This document shows, piece by piece, positions 1 through 5,608 of a DNA stretch of 6,117 nt. Each line of letters starts with the position of its first letter. Within the stretch, counting starts at the first letter, position 1. A program made the translations under genes and the position numbers. Under the pieces are notes generated by a model, which saw only the letters and a list, made by a program, of their open reading frames with translations, did no database searches and was not told where the DNA came from. The DNA comes from Clostridia bacterium (GTDB lineage: Bacteria > Bacillota > Clostridia > Christensenellales > Aristaeellaceae). Location of the stretch: assembly GCA_009776385.1 (NCBI GenBank), contig WRFT01000113.1:1-6117 (forward strand). Reading direction: 5' to 3'.

Positions 1-597
1 CTCCGCGCAGCCGGTGTCCCGATGGTACACGCCGCGGAAGTCGCCCGCCTCGCCGACCGGCCAGTTGACGGGACAGGAACGGATGCCTAGCACCTGCTCT
101 ATTTCTTCCATGAGCGCAAACAGGTCTTTGGAGGCGCGGTCCATCTTGTTGACAAAGGTAAAGATAGGAATGCGGCGCATGCGGCAAACCTTAAACAGCT
201 TGATGGTTTGTTCCTCAACGCCTTTCGCCGCGTCAATGAGCATGACCGCTGCGTCCACCGCCACCAACACGCGGTACGTATCTTCCGAAAAATCCTGATG
301 CCCGGGCGTATCCAAAATATTTACGCGGAAACCGTTGTAATCGAACTGCATGACGCTGGAGGTAACGGAAATGCCGCGCTGCTTTTCTATCTCCATCCAA
401 TCGGATGTGGCGTGCCGTTCGGCTTTACGCGCTTTAACGCTGCCCGCTTGTCTGACGGCGCCGCCGTACAGCAGCAATTTTTCCGTCAGCGTCGTCTTGC
501 CCGCGTCAGGATGGCTGATAATGGCAAACGTCCGCCTCTTGCGTGTCTCCTCTTGCAATTGATTTTTATACTCCGGTGATATAGTATCCAACGGCAT
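1..597 (-). CDS. prfC: Peptide chain release factor 3 (RF3), N-terminal 199 residues, cut by window edge
   Basis: RF3 is a cytoplasmic translational GTPase that recycles RF1/RF2 from the ribosome after termination. The reading frame is open from the ATG at 597 to base 1 and gives 199 residues. RF3 is usually about 530 residues, so roughly the last 330 lie beyond the left edge. The GTPase motifs are intact: G1 HPDAGKTT (residues 29-36), the switch I stretch EKQRGISVTSS (71-81), G3 DTPGHQDF (96-103) and G4 NKMD (150-153). The segments RRTFAIISHPDAGKTT and HATSDWMEIEKQRGIS are typical of RF3 and separate it from EF-G and from tetracycline ribosomal protection proteins. The start is supported by AAGGAGG six bases upstream (604-610). 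The gene has its own promoter and is divergent from the 853-1314 gene. No lesion is seen in the visible part. Confidence 0.96.
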   Translation of the reverse strand, partial: MPLDTISPEYKNQLQEETRKRRTFAIISHPDAGKTTLTEKLLLYGGAVRQAGSVKARKAERHATSDWMEIEKQRGISVTSSVMQFDYNGFRVNILDTPGHQDFSEDTYRVLVAVDAAVMLIDAAKGVEEQTIKLFKVCRMRRIPIFTFVNKMDRASKDLFALMEEIEQVLGIRSCPVNWPVGEAGDFRGVYHRDTGCAE

Positions 598-603
598 GGA
601 GCG

Positions 604-610
604 CCTCCTT
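604..610 (-). promoter_or_regulatory. Ribosome binding site of prfC
   Basis: AAGGAGG on the minus strand is six bases from the ATG at 597. It is a near-perfect Shine-Dalgarno sequence, which fixes the prfC start. It touches the end of the 611-629 palindrome, so folding of that hairpin could affect ribosome access. Confidence 0.85.
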
Positions 611-629
611 CTGCATGTCAGGCATGCAG
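611..629 (-). promoter_or_regulatory. Perfect 7+7 palindrome in the prfC leader (hairpin or operator)
   Basis: CTGCATG (611-617) and CATGCAG (623-629) form a perfect inverted repeat around a 5-base centre. It sits just downstream of the prfC -10 box, at or next to the predicted transcription start, and directly abuts the Shine-Dalgarno sequence. In RNA it would make a 7-bp stem at the extreme 5' end of the prfC message. In DNA it could be an operator for a dimeric repressor. Another copy of the half-site CATGCAG lies at 709-715, upstream of the -35 box. Its function is inferred from position alone. Confidence 0.5.
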
Positions 630-634
630 CGACC

Positions 635-664
635 ATTCTACAATGCAGCCGAAAAAAAAGTCAA
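635..664 (-). promoter_or_regulatory. Sigma-A-type promoter of prfC
   Basis: Read on the minus strand, TTGACT (664-659) is followed after 18 bases by TAGAAT (640-635). Each hexamer differs from the vegetative consensus by one base. Transcription would start near 628, giving a leader of about 30 bases before the prfC ATG at 597. The spacer contains most of a run of eight T residues (652-659 on the plus strand as A), whose first T is also the last base of the -35 box. The assignment rests on the match and position only. Confidence 0.75.
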
Positions 665-755
665 GCGAGGCGGGGATGCGGAAACTTTTACACGATGGCT
701 AAATAATGCATGCAGTCTGGATCGCCGCGCCGCTCACGCGGCTCGCGAAGACGGG

Positions 756-834
756 CAGCAAGAATCTTTGTACAATCTTCTAAACACTGCCAGCTCATAC
801 CGGATAATTCTTGTTTCCAGCAAGACTGTACAAT
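756..834 (+). repeat. Gapped direct repeat upstream of the DUF2691-like gene
   Basis: CAGCAAGA followed by TTGTACAAT (756-776, with a 4-base insert ATCT between the parts) recurs as CAGCAAGA followed by CTGTACAAT at 818-834. The two copies start 62 bases apart and both end in TACAAT, which resembles a -10 box. The second copy ends only 18 bases before the start codon at 853, so a promoter there would leave almost no leader. No well-spaced -35 box was found for either copy. The repeat could be a regulator binding site or a small local duplication. Confidence 0.35.
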
Positions 835-837
835 TTG

Positions 838-844
838 AAAGGAG
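838..844 (+). promoter_or_regulatory. Ribosome binding site deciding the start of the 853-1314 gene
   Basis: AAAGGAG ends eight bases before the ATG at 853, which is normal spacing. The in-frame ATG at 847 is only two bases away and the TTG at 811 lies upstream of the site, so 853 is preferred. Confidence 0.7.
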
Positions 845-852
845 CGATGTTT

Positions 853-1314
853 ATGGTTTCAATCAACGGTTTGGAGTTCGAATATGACGGAATTTTTTTT
901 GACATACTCACTACAATAAACAACAACACCATGTACAATGAGCGTAAATGGCTAGTGGATTGCCTTTGGGTGGAAGGGCCAACGGGTGAGGCTTATCAAA
1001 CGATGAATGCACAGACATACCCGCTGTGCGAATTACTCAAGCATTTTTCATGCCTTGGGCAGAACTTTGTTTTCTTCATTCGTATCAGGGAGTATGGCAT
1101 TTCTGATAATATCGATCATATATCTACATTTGAAGATTTCCAAAAAAGTGATTGCAAAATGGTTCTTATAATGGCTGATTCTAAATTCTATGGAATATAC
1201 GCAAAGGATGATATCAAGCAGCGCTCAGTTCAAAACAGCCTGATTTCATTGCTATCAATTGATGCAGAATTTGTTCCAATGGACAGTATAACCCGTACAG
1301 GCCTAACCGTCTAA
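853..1314 (+). CDS. Probable DUF2691-family protein of unknown function (153 aa)
   Basis: No function can be assigned. The size (153 residues), the C-terminal stretch STFEDFQKSDCKMVLIMADSKFYGIYAKDD (residues 93-122) and the ending RTGLTV match my recollection of DUF2691, a family of small proteins found mainly in Bacilli. The match is from memory, so the family call is moderate. The protein has no signal peptide, obvious membrane segment or recognisable catalytic motif, and it is probably cytoplasmic. The start at 853 follows a well-placed AAAGGAG; 847 is a less likely alternative. Hand-counted GC is about 39% (180 of 462 bases), visibly lower than the flanking genes, which hints at transfer. 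A run of eight T residues (893-900, codons 14-16) could be a slippage site. The gene stands alone, divergent from prfC and convergent with the GNAT gene ending at 1448. Confidence 0.72.
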   Translation: MVSINGLEFEYDGIFFDILTTINNNTMYNERKWLVDCLWVEGPTGEAYQTMNAQTYPLCELLKHFSCLGQNFVFFIRIREYGISDNIDHISTFEDFQKSDCKMVLIMADSKFYGIYAKDDIKQRSVQNSLISLLSIDAEFVPMDSITRTGLTV

Positions 1315-1447
1315 ATGCGCATGTTCCGCTCAGGCACAAAGGTATGTGTTCTTTATATAAACGGGATGCCTTGCTAACACATTAGATGAGCAATCAATTT
1401 GTTCATCATAAACATGACGCGCCACGTACACACGGCATGCGCGCAAA
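1315..1447. other. Convergent intergenic region with weak inverted repeats
   Basis: This spacer separates the ends of two convergent genes, so terminators would be expected. GATGAGCAA (1385-1393) pairs with TTGTTCATC (1399-1407) as a 9-bp stem with one G-T pair and a 5-base loop, but no T-run follows on either strand. A second GC-rich pairing joins 1418-1423 to 1434-1441 with a 2-base bulge, also without a T-run. ATGTGTT (1344-1350) and AACACAT (1376-1382) form a longer-range inverted repeat. None is a textbook intrinsic terminator; termination may be Rho-dependent or inefficient. Confidence 0.3.
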
Positions 1448-2392
1448 TTACTTGTCTAAAATGCGCTCATCCATTCGCCGAACGACGCTGTTTGTGTATG
1501 CCGTAAAGTGTTTTAGCCAAAACTTACGCGCGGTATAGTTAAAGCATTCAAAGTCAACGCCGCAGCGCGAGTAATCCCGCTCCCGCAGCCAGTCCATCAG
1601 CCATGATAACAAGCCTGAGGTAACGCCTTTACCGCGAACATCCGGCAGTGCATACGCGCCGGAGATGTTCATCATTTGTTTGTCATCACCGGCGAAATTC
1701 TCTCCGTCGTCTTGGAGCCTGATGTATGCGACCGGCCGGGTTCCGTCAAGCGCAAGGAAGTACTGATACTGTCCGTCTTGTATACCCTTTGCGATGCCGT
1801 CGGCCGTGAATGTTTGAAAGCACGGCAGAAAAATCGGCGTTTGCTGTAAGTGCTTGACAAGGCTGTTGTTCATTTCCGCGATGGCATGCGCGTCGCATGT
1901 GCCCGCTTGCCGATAGGTTATGCCCCCGCACGGCGGAATGGGAATAGGCGTTGTCTGCCGCACGGCGTCAACGCATCTTGGGCCGAAACCGTTTTGCAAG
2001 AAACGCGCGATGGCCTCCGCGTCGTGTTCATACAGCGTCACCGAATGGCTGAGCACACCGTCCGCCACTAATTTCGCGGCGGCGGCTTGGTACAGCCTGT
2101 CATAAATTTCCGCCCGGTTTTCTTTAACGGCCCCGTGCGCGTGCATGGGCGACCAGGCGCCTTTACACAGGCCAAAATAGTTGTCCCACGGTTTGTACCA
2201 GCAGAAAAAACCACACAGTTCGCCGCCGTCCAACGCCGCGACACCGCGATTGTTTTGCGCAAAGTCCATCAAGTCCGGCAGGTTGTCAACGGGAGGCAGC
2301 GCGGGGACAGCCCCGCGCTCCTCTTGATAATTCATTTTCGCAATCTGTACCGCACGCCCGATATGGGCTTCGGAGAAATCCACTATTTTCAT
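1448..2392 (-). CDS. GNAT-family N-acetyltransferase with two tandem GNAT halves (314 aa)
   Basis: GNAT enzymes move an acetyl group from acetyl-CoA to an amine; the substrate here is unknown. The C-terminal half (about residues 157-314) is a recognisable GNAT domain. It has the acetyl-CoA pyrophosphate-binding motif DVRGKGVTSG (251-260, pattern R-G-x-G) after the beta-strand MNISGAYALP, and the later motif NYTARKFWLKHFTAY (285-299). The N-terminal half (about 1-148) has GNAT-like order, with a strand at GVAALDGGELCGFF and an ending EAIARFLQNGFGPR, but lacks the R/Q-x-x-G-x-G/A loop, so it looks degenerate. Total length fits a double-GNAT protein. The start is supported by GAAGGG eight bases upstream (2401-2406), lying in the last codons of the preceding gene. 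The 4-base gap to that gene suggests translational coupling. It is the last gene of the string. Confidence 0.88.
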   Translation of the reverse strand: MKIVDFSEAHIGRAVQIAKMNYQEERGAVPALPPVDNLPDLMDFAQNNRGVAALDGGELCGFFCWYKPWDNYFGLCKGAWSPMHAHGAVKENRAEIYDRLYQAAAAKLVADGVLSHSVTLYEHDAEAIARFLQNGFGPRCVDAVRQTTPIPIPPCGGITYRQAGTCDAHAIAEMNNSLVKHLQQTPIFLPCFQTFTADGIAKGIQDGQYQYFLALDGTRPVAYIRLQDDGENFAGDDKQMMNISGAYALPDVRGKGVTSGLLSWLMDWLRERDYSRCGVDFECFNYTARKFWLKHFTAYTNSVVRRMDERILDK

Positions 2393-2396
2393 GAAA

Positions 2397-2933
2397 TCAA
2401 CCCTTCTTAATTCGGCAGATATAATCGGATTTTAACAGCTCATAGTCCACGGACGATTGCAATTCGCCCAATTGATTTTTCCACGCGTTGATTTGCTCCC
2501 CCACCTTGCGGAAGCCGATCTTTTCGTAAACATGCTGAGCGCGTGTATTGCTTAAGTTCGTATCCAGTATGATTTTATCATACCCTAAACTGCCAAACAG
2601 CGCGTCGATGAGCATACAGAGGAATCTTTTGCCATATCCTTTATCTTGCATGGAAAAATCACAAATCTTGATGCCAATTTCGGCTGTGTGATGCCCCTTG
2701 TTACGGTAATTCATCTCACCTACCGGCACGGAATCCACTTGGATGATGAGCCTTCGGCATGTATCGTCCGTATCCGTTTCCAAATCCTTTGCGATGTCCG
2801 CATCGCTGATGGCCAAGCCGTTCGGGAAACCCGCGTGCGCCATGACTTTGCCGTCCCGCCACCATAATCCAAGCTGTGCGGCGTCAGCGGCGGCCGCGTT
2901 GCGAATGGTTAAGCTTCCTTGCGTAATCAACAT
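2397..2933 (-). CDS. GNAT-family N-acetyltransferase, RimJ/RimL-like (178 aa)
   Basis: A single-domain acetyl-CoA-dependent N-acetyltransferase of usual length. It shows the N-terminal strand LTIRNAAAADAAQL (residues 8-21), the central strand AEIGIKICD (84-92), the acetyl-CoA loop QDKGYGKRF (97-105, pattern Q-x-x-G-x-G) and the C-terminal motif NTRAQHVYEKIGFRKVGE (129-146). The segment WWRDGKVMAHAGFPNGL (24-40) is familiar from a GNAT subgroup common in Clostridia and Bacilli whose substrate I do not know. RimJ/RimL-like proteins acetylate protein N-termini, and relatives acetylate aminoglycosides or polyamines; none of these can be chosen here. The ATG at 2933 has AGAGG seven bases upstream. 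The gene follows the phosphotransferase gene after 16 bases and precedes the next GNAT gene by 4. Confidence 0.9.
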   Translation of the reverse strand: MLITQGSLTIRNAAAADAAQLGLWWRDGKVMAHAGFPNGLAISDADIAKDLETDTDDTCRRLIIQVDSVPVGEMNYRNKGHHTAEIGIKICDFSMQDKGYGKRFLCMLIDALFGSLGYDKIILDTNLSNTRAQHVYEKIGFRKVGEQINAWKNQLGELQSSVDYELLKSDYICRIKKG

Positions 2934-2949
2934 ACATTTACCTCTTATT

Positions 2950-3912
2950 TTATAACGCCGAAACGATACAATCTGTTTTAAGCAGTCCGCACTCTCTGAC
3001 CAACGCTTCCCGCGCCTCGGCTTTCACCGCATCATCGGCGTTGTCCAGTACGATGTTGTTTATAAACTCATTCACATCGTCCAAGCGGCGTCGAAGCTGG
3101 AAAAAACGCATGGCGGTTTCGTTGATGTCAAGGCCGGTATGCTGCCTTTTATACACATGATAAAACTCATCCCAGCGCTGTCCCCAGTATCGTTCGTATT
3201 TAAACATGAATAAATCGGCTTCCCGAGGCGCGAACCTAAGCCCCTCCCAATCCAGCAGGAGGAGCTTGTCACCTTGTGTTATGACATTCCAACCATGTAT
3301 GTCATTATGGCATAATACCAACGGCAGGTTCAGTGACGGCATTATTCGTGACGCCTCCGATAACTGATGCAGTCTCTTGATGATTATGTTCAGGTATTCA
3401 CCGGGAATATTCCCGTCAGCATGACATGCGCGCGTCATGAGGCCATCAAAAAACGGAACAGCGTATGTTTCCGACATGACACTTGCCGCGGTGGGTATTG
3501 GCCTGTTGAACCCATGCAGTTCGGCGACGATTTGAGCGAGCGCCGCCATCTGAGGCCGCGTCAGCGGCTTGTCACACGGCGTTTCGCCTTCAATCCAGTC
3601 AAACAGGATATACACCCATTTGGCGTCTTCGTATTTGTAATCACCATCCGCAGCCGGTATGACATGGGGTATCCTGTCCCGCAAGGATGTGTGTTGCCCG
3701 AGCCATACGACAGTCGGCATGTATCTGCTAATTCCTTTAATCCAAACATGTGAGGTAAACCGCGTTTTATCATATGCCTTTAAGAAATAAAGCGCGTTAC
3801 CCGATTGAACACGGAAAGCCAACGCCGACCAACCCGGCTGTACGCGGGTTACCCGGACATGACGCAAACTGAATTGCTGCGAGAGGATTTGCTTGATTTC
3901 TATATCATTCAA
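2950..3912 (-). CDS. APH-family small-molecule phosphotransferase (aminoglycoside phosphotransferase-like, 320 aa)
   Basis: A kinase-like enzyme that transfers phosphate from ATP to a hydroxyl group on a small molecule. The catalytic loop HNDIHGWN (residues 202-209) fits the H-x-D-x-x-x-x-N pattern, with D204 the likely base and N209 a metal ligand. The metal-binding aspartate is D221 in LLLLDWEG (217-224). LYFLKAYD (41-48) supplies the probable ATP-binding lysine K45, following the nucleotide loop QPGWSALAFRV (25-35). The acidic patch APREADLFMF (228-237) after the metal aspartate recalls APH(9)/spectinomycin-kinase-like members. All key residues are present, so activity is plausible, but the substrate is unknown: antibiotic, sugar, choline-like or amino-acid alcohol. 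The start is TTG at 3912; the nearby ATG at 3908 is out of frame and meets a stop at once. The Shine-Dalgarno match is weak (AGG, 11 bases away). The gap to the permease is 19 bases. Confidence 0.88.
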   Translation of the reverse strand: MNDIEIKQILSQQFSLRHVRVTRVQPGWSALAFRVQSGNALYFLKAYDKTRFTSHVWIKGISRYMPTVVWLGQHTSLRDRIPHVIPAADGDYKYEDAKWVYILFDWIEGETPCDKPLTRPQMAALAQIVAELHGFNRPIPTAASVMSETYAVPFFDGLMTRACHADGNIPGEYLNIIIKRLHQLSEASRIMPSLNLPLVLCHNDIHGWNVITQGDKLLLLDWEGLRFAPREADLFMFKYERYWGQRWDEFYHVYKRQHTGLDINETAMRFFQLRRRLDDVNEFINNIVLDNADDAVKAEAREALVRECGLLKTDCIVSAL

Positions 3913-3931
3913 TCTTATTGATACCTGTCCG

Positions 3932-5608
3932 TTAAAAATTAATCTCTTTTTTACCGCTTATTTTAAAGAACGCCGCCAACGCGATAATGGTAGAAAAAGT
4001 CAAGATGGACGATATCGCCGCCGCGATACCGTCATTTCCCCTGATGATTTGAGAATAAATTTCCAGCGTCATGGTTTTGGTGCGCGTTGTATACAAAATA
4101 ATGGATGTGGACAGCTCCGTGATAATCATGATCCATGATAGGATGGCGCCGGAAATCACGCCCGGCAGCATCATGGGCAGCGTGACACGCACAAAGGTTT
4201 TCATGTCCGAGGCACCCAAACTGATGGACGCTTCCTCGATGGAAGGATGAATTCGATGCAATATCGCCGATGAGGAACGCACCGTATAAGGCAGACGCCG
4301 TACCGTATAGCACAGAATCATAATAAAAGCGGTTCCGCTAAGCAGCAGCGGGCGCCTGCTGAAGGATACCAACAGCGCGATGCCTAATATAGAGCCCGCC
4401 AGTGTTTCGGGAAACATGGCCACCACATCGAGGGTGGCATTGAATGGATTCGGCCGGCGCACCACCACGTACGCGATGAGTACGGCGATGATGACAATGG
4501 CTCCGATGGATATGAAACCTAACACATAGGTATTGGTAATGGTTCTCCCTACTGTTTGTATGGCCGTTCGATAGCTGTTAAAGCTGAATCCCGGTACGAA
4601 GAGCTTGCCGTTTGTGTTGCGGAATGAGGAGTAAATAACATAAACCTGAGGTAATATGGAAAGCGCCACAACCACATAACAATACAGATGCGCGAAAAAG
4701 GCTCCGGGACCATGCAGCGACCTTTTACGGATTGGGTTTAGTGCGTTCATGCTGTATTTTTTTCGGCCCACGACAAATTTTTGCAGCAGAAACACGCTTG
4801 TTGTTACCAGAACCGCAATGATGGATATGGCCGCGGCCAGACTATCGTTTGTGCCGGTTTCGCCCATAAATGATTTATAGACGAGCACGGGAAGCGTGGT
4901 ATACCCTTCCCCTATTAAGGCGGGCGTCCCGTAATCGGCAAACGTCCGCATGAACACCATCAAAGCGCCGGACAGCAGTGTGGGTAATAACAAGGGTAAA
5001 ATGACCTTGACTATCTTGCGTAAGCCGGTGCATCCCATCGATTCGCTTGCCTCAATAAGGGATTGATCCATGTTTTTAAAAGCGCCTGACAGGAACATGT
5101 ATATCAACGAGTACAACTGCAGGCTCATCACCAAGACAATTCCGCCGAAGCCATAGATATCCGGTATGACAAACCCCAAGGATTGCTTTAAAAAACGCGT
5201 GACCGTTCCGCTGCGCCCGAACAACATGATCCATGAGTAGGCCCCAATGAACGGAGCGGACATGGAAGAAACAAGCACCAGTACCTCCAGAACGCGGCTG
5301 CCGCGGATTTTATATACGCAGGTTAAGTACGCCAACGGCGTTGCCAGCAATACGCAAAACGCGGTTACCGCGAGCGTCACCTTAAAGCTGTTGACAATGG
5401 CGCGGCCGTAATACGCTTTTTCGAAAATTGTTTTAAAATGCATAAGTGAGAAAGAGCCGTCCGCGCCCATCACACTCTTGGACAGAAGCGTGAAGAGCGG
5501 ATAAAGCAAAAAGAGCATATAGAACAATGCCGTAATGACCGATACAAACAGCCAGGGTTCCATCCACTTGGGGCGCGAAGCGCCTAAAACGTTCGCGCGT
5601 TTAGGCAT
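3932..5608 (-). CDS. ABC importer permease, fused two-domain FbpB/AfuB type (558 aa)
   Basis: This integral membrane protein forms the whole channel of a binding-protein-dependent importer, because two permease domains are fused in one chain. Each half carries the EAA loop that docks the ATPase: EASESMGCTGLRKIVKVILP (186-205) and EASISLGASDMKTFVRVTLP (459-478). About twelve hydrophobic segments can be seen, near residues 20-42, 73-95, 106-130, 155-175, 205-222, 258-280, 302-328, 360-383, 393-417, 422-435, 483-508 and 530-549. Length and layout fit the ferric iron (FbpB), 2-aminoethylphosphonate and thiamine (ThiP) permeases. Iron(III) is the commonest substrate of this type, but the sequence does not decide it. 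The ATG at 5608 is chosen because GGAGG lies eight bases upstream; a GTG at 5617 would add three residues but sits inside that site. The start overlaps the ATPase stop by eight bases, so the two genes are translationally coupled. Confidence 0.92.
   Translation of the reverse strand: MPKRANVLGASRPKWMEPWLFVSVITALFYMLFLLYPLFTLLSKSVMGADGSFSLMHFKTIFEKAYYGRAIVNSFKVTLAVTAFCVLLATPLAYLTCVYKIRGSRVLEVLVLVSSMSAPFIGAYSWIMLFGRSGTVTRFLKQSLGFVIPDIYGFGGIVLVMSLQLYSLIYMFLSGAFKNMDQSLIEASESMGCTGLRKIVKVILPLLLPTLLSGALMVFMRTFADYGTPALIGEGYTTLPVLVYKSFMGETGTNDSLAAAISIIAVLVTTSVFLLQKFVVGRKKYSMNALNPIRKRSLHGPGAFFAHLYCYVVVALSILPQVYVIYSSFRNTNGKLFVPGFSFNSYRTAIQTVGRTITNTYVLGFISIGAIVIIAVLIAYVVVRRPNPFNATLDVVAMFPETLAGSILGIALLVSFSRRPLLLSGTAFIMILCYTVRRLPYTVRSSSAILHRIHPSIEEASISLGASDMKTFVRVTLPMMLPGVISGAILSWIMIITELSTSIILYTTRTKTMTLEIYSQIIRGNDGIAAAISSILTFSTIIALAAFFKISGKKEINF

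Noticed and set aside
14..579. Three overlapping plus-strand open frames (14-298, 208-579, 350-562)
   Set aside because: They lie antisense to the well-conserved prfC reading frame and have no recognisable protein features.
1..597. Tetracycline ribosomal protection protein or EF-G
   Set aside because: The RRTFAIISHPDAGKTT and HATSDWMEIEKQRGIS segments are those of RF3 rather than EF-G or Tet proteins.
724..742. GC-rich inverted repeat GCCGCG/CGCGGC
   Set aside because: It is a short 6-bp stem in GC-rich intergenic DNA with no T-run or conserved context, so it could easily be chance.
615..887. Plus-strand open frame of 90 codons
   Set aside because: It runs through the prfC promoter and the start of the 853-1314 gene, has no good ribosome binding site and resembles no protein.
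899..939. Internal promoter from TTGACA (899-904) within the orphan gene
   Set aside because: The hexamer is perfect, but the TACAAT boxes at 912-917 and 934-939 are 7 and 29 bases away, so the spacing is wrong.
1385..1407. Hairpin as an intrinsic terminator
   Set aside because: The stem is AT-rich and no T-run follows on either strand; it is kept only as a weak inverted repeat.
1672..4313. Many further open frames on both strands within the GNAT, APH and permease genes
   Set aside because: They overlap genes with clear family motifs, lack ribosome binding sites that fit, and have low-complexity or unfamiliar translations.
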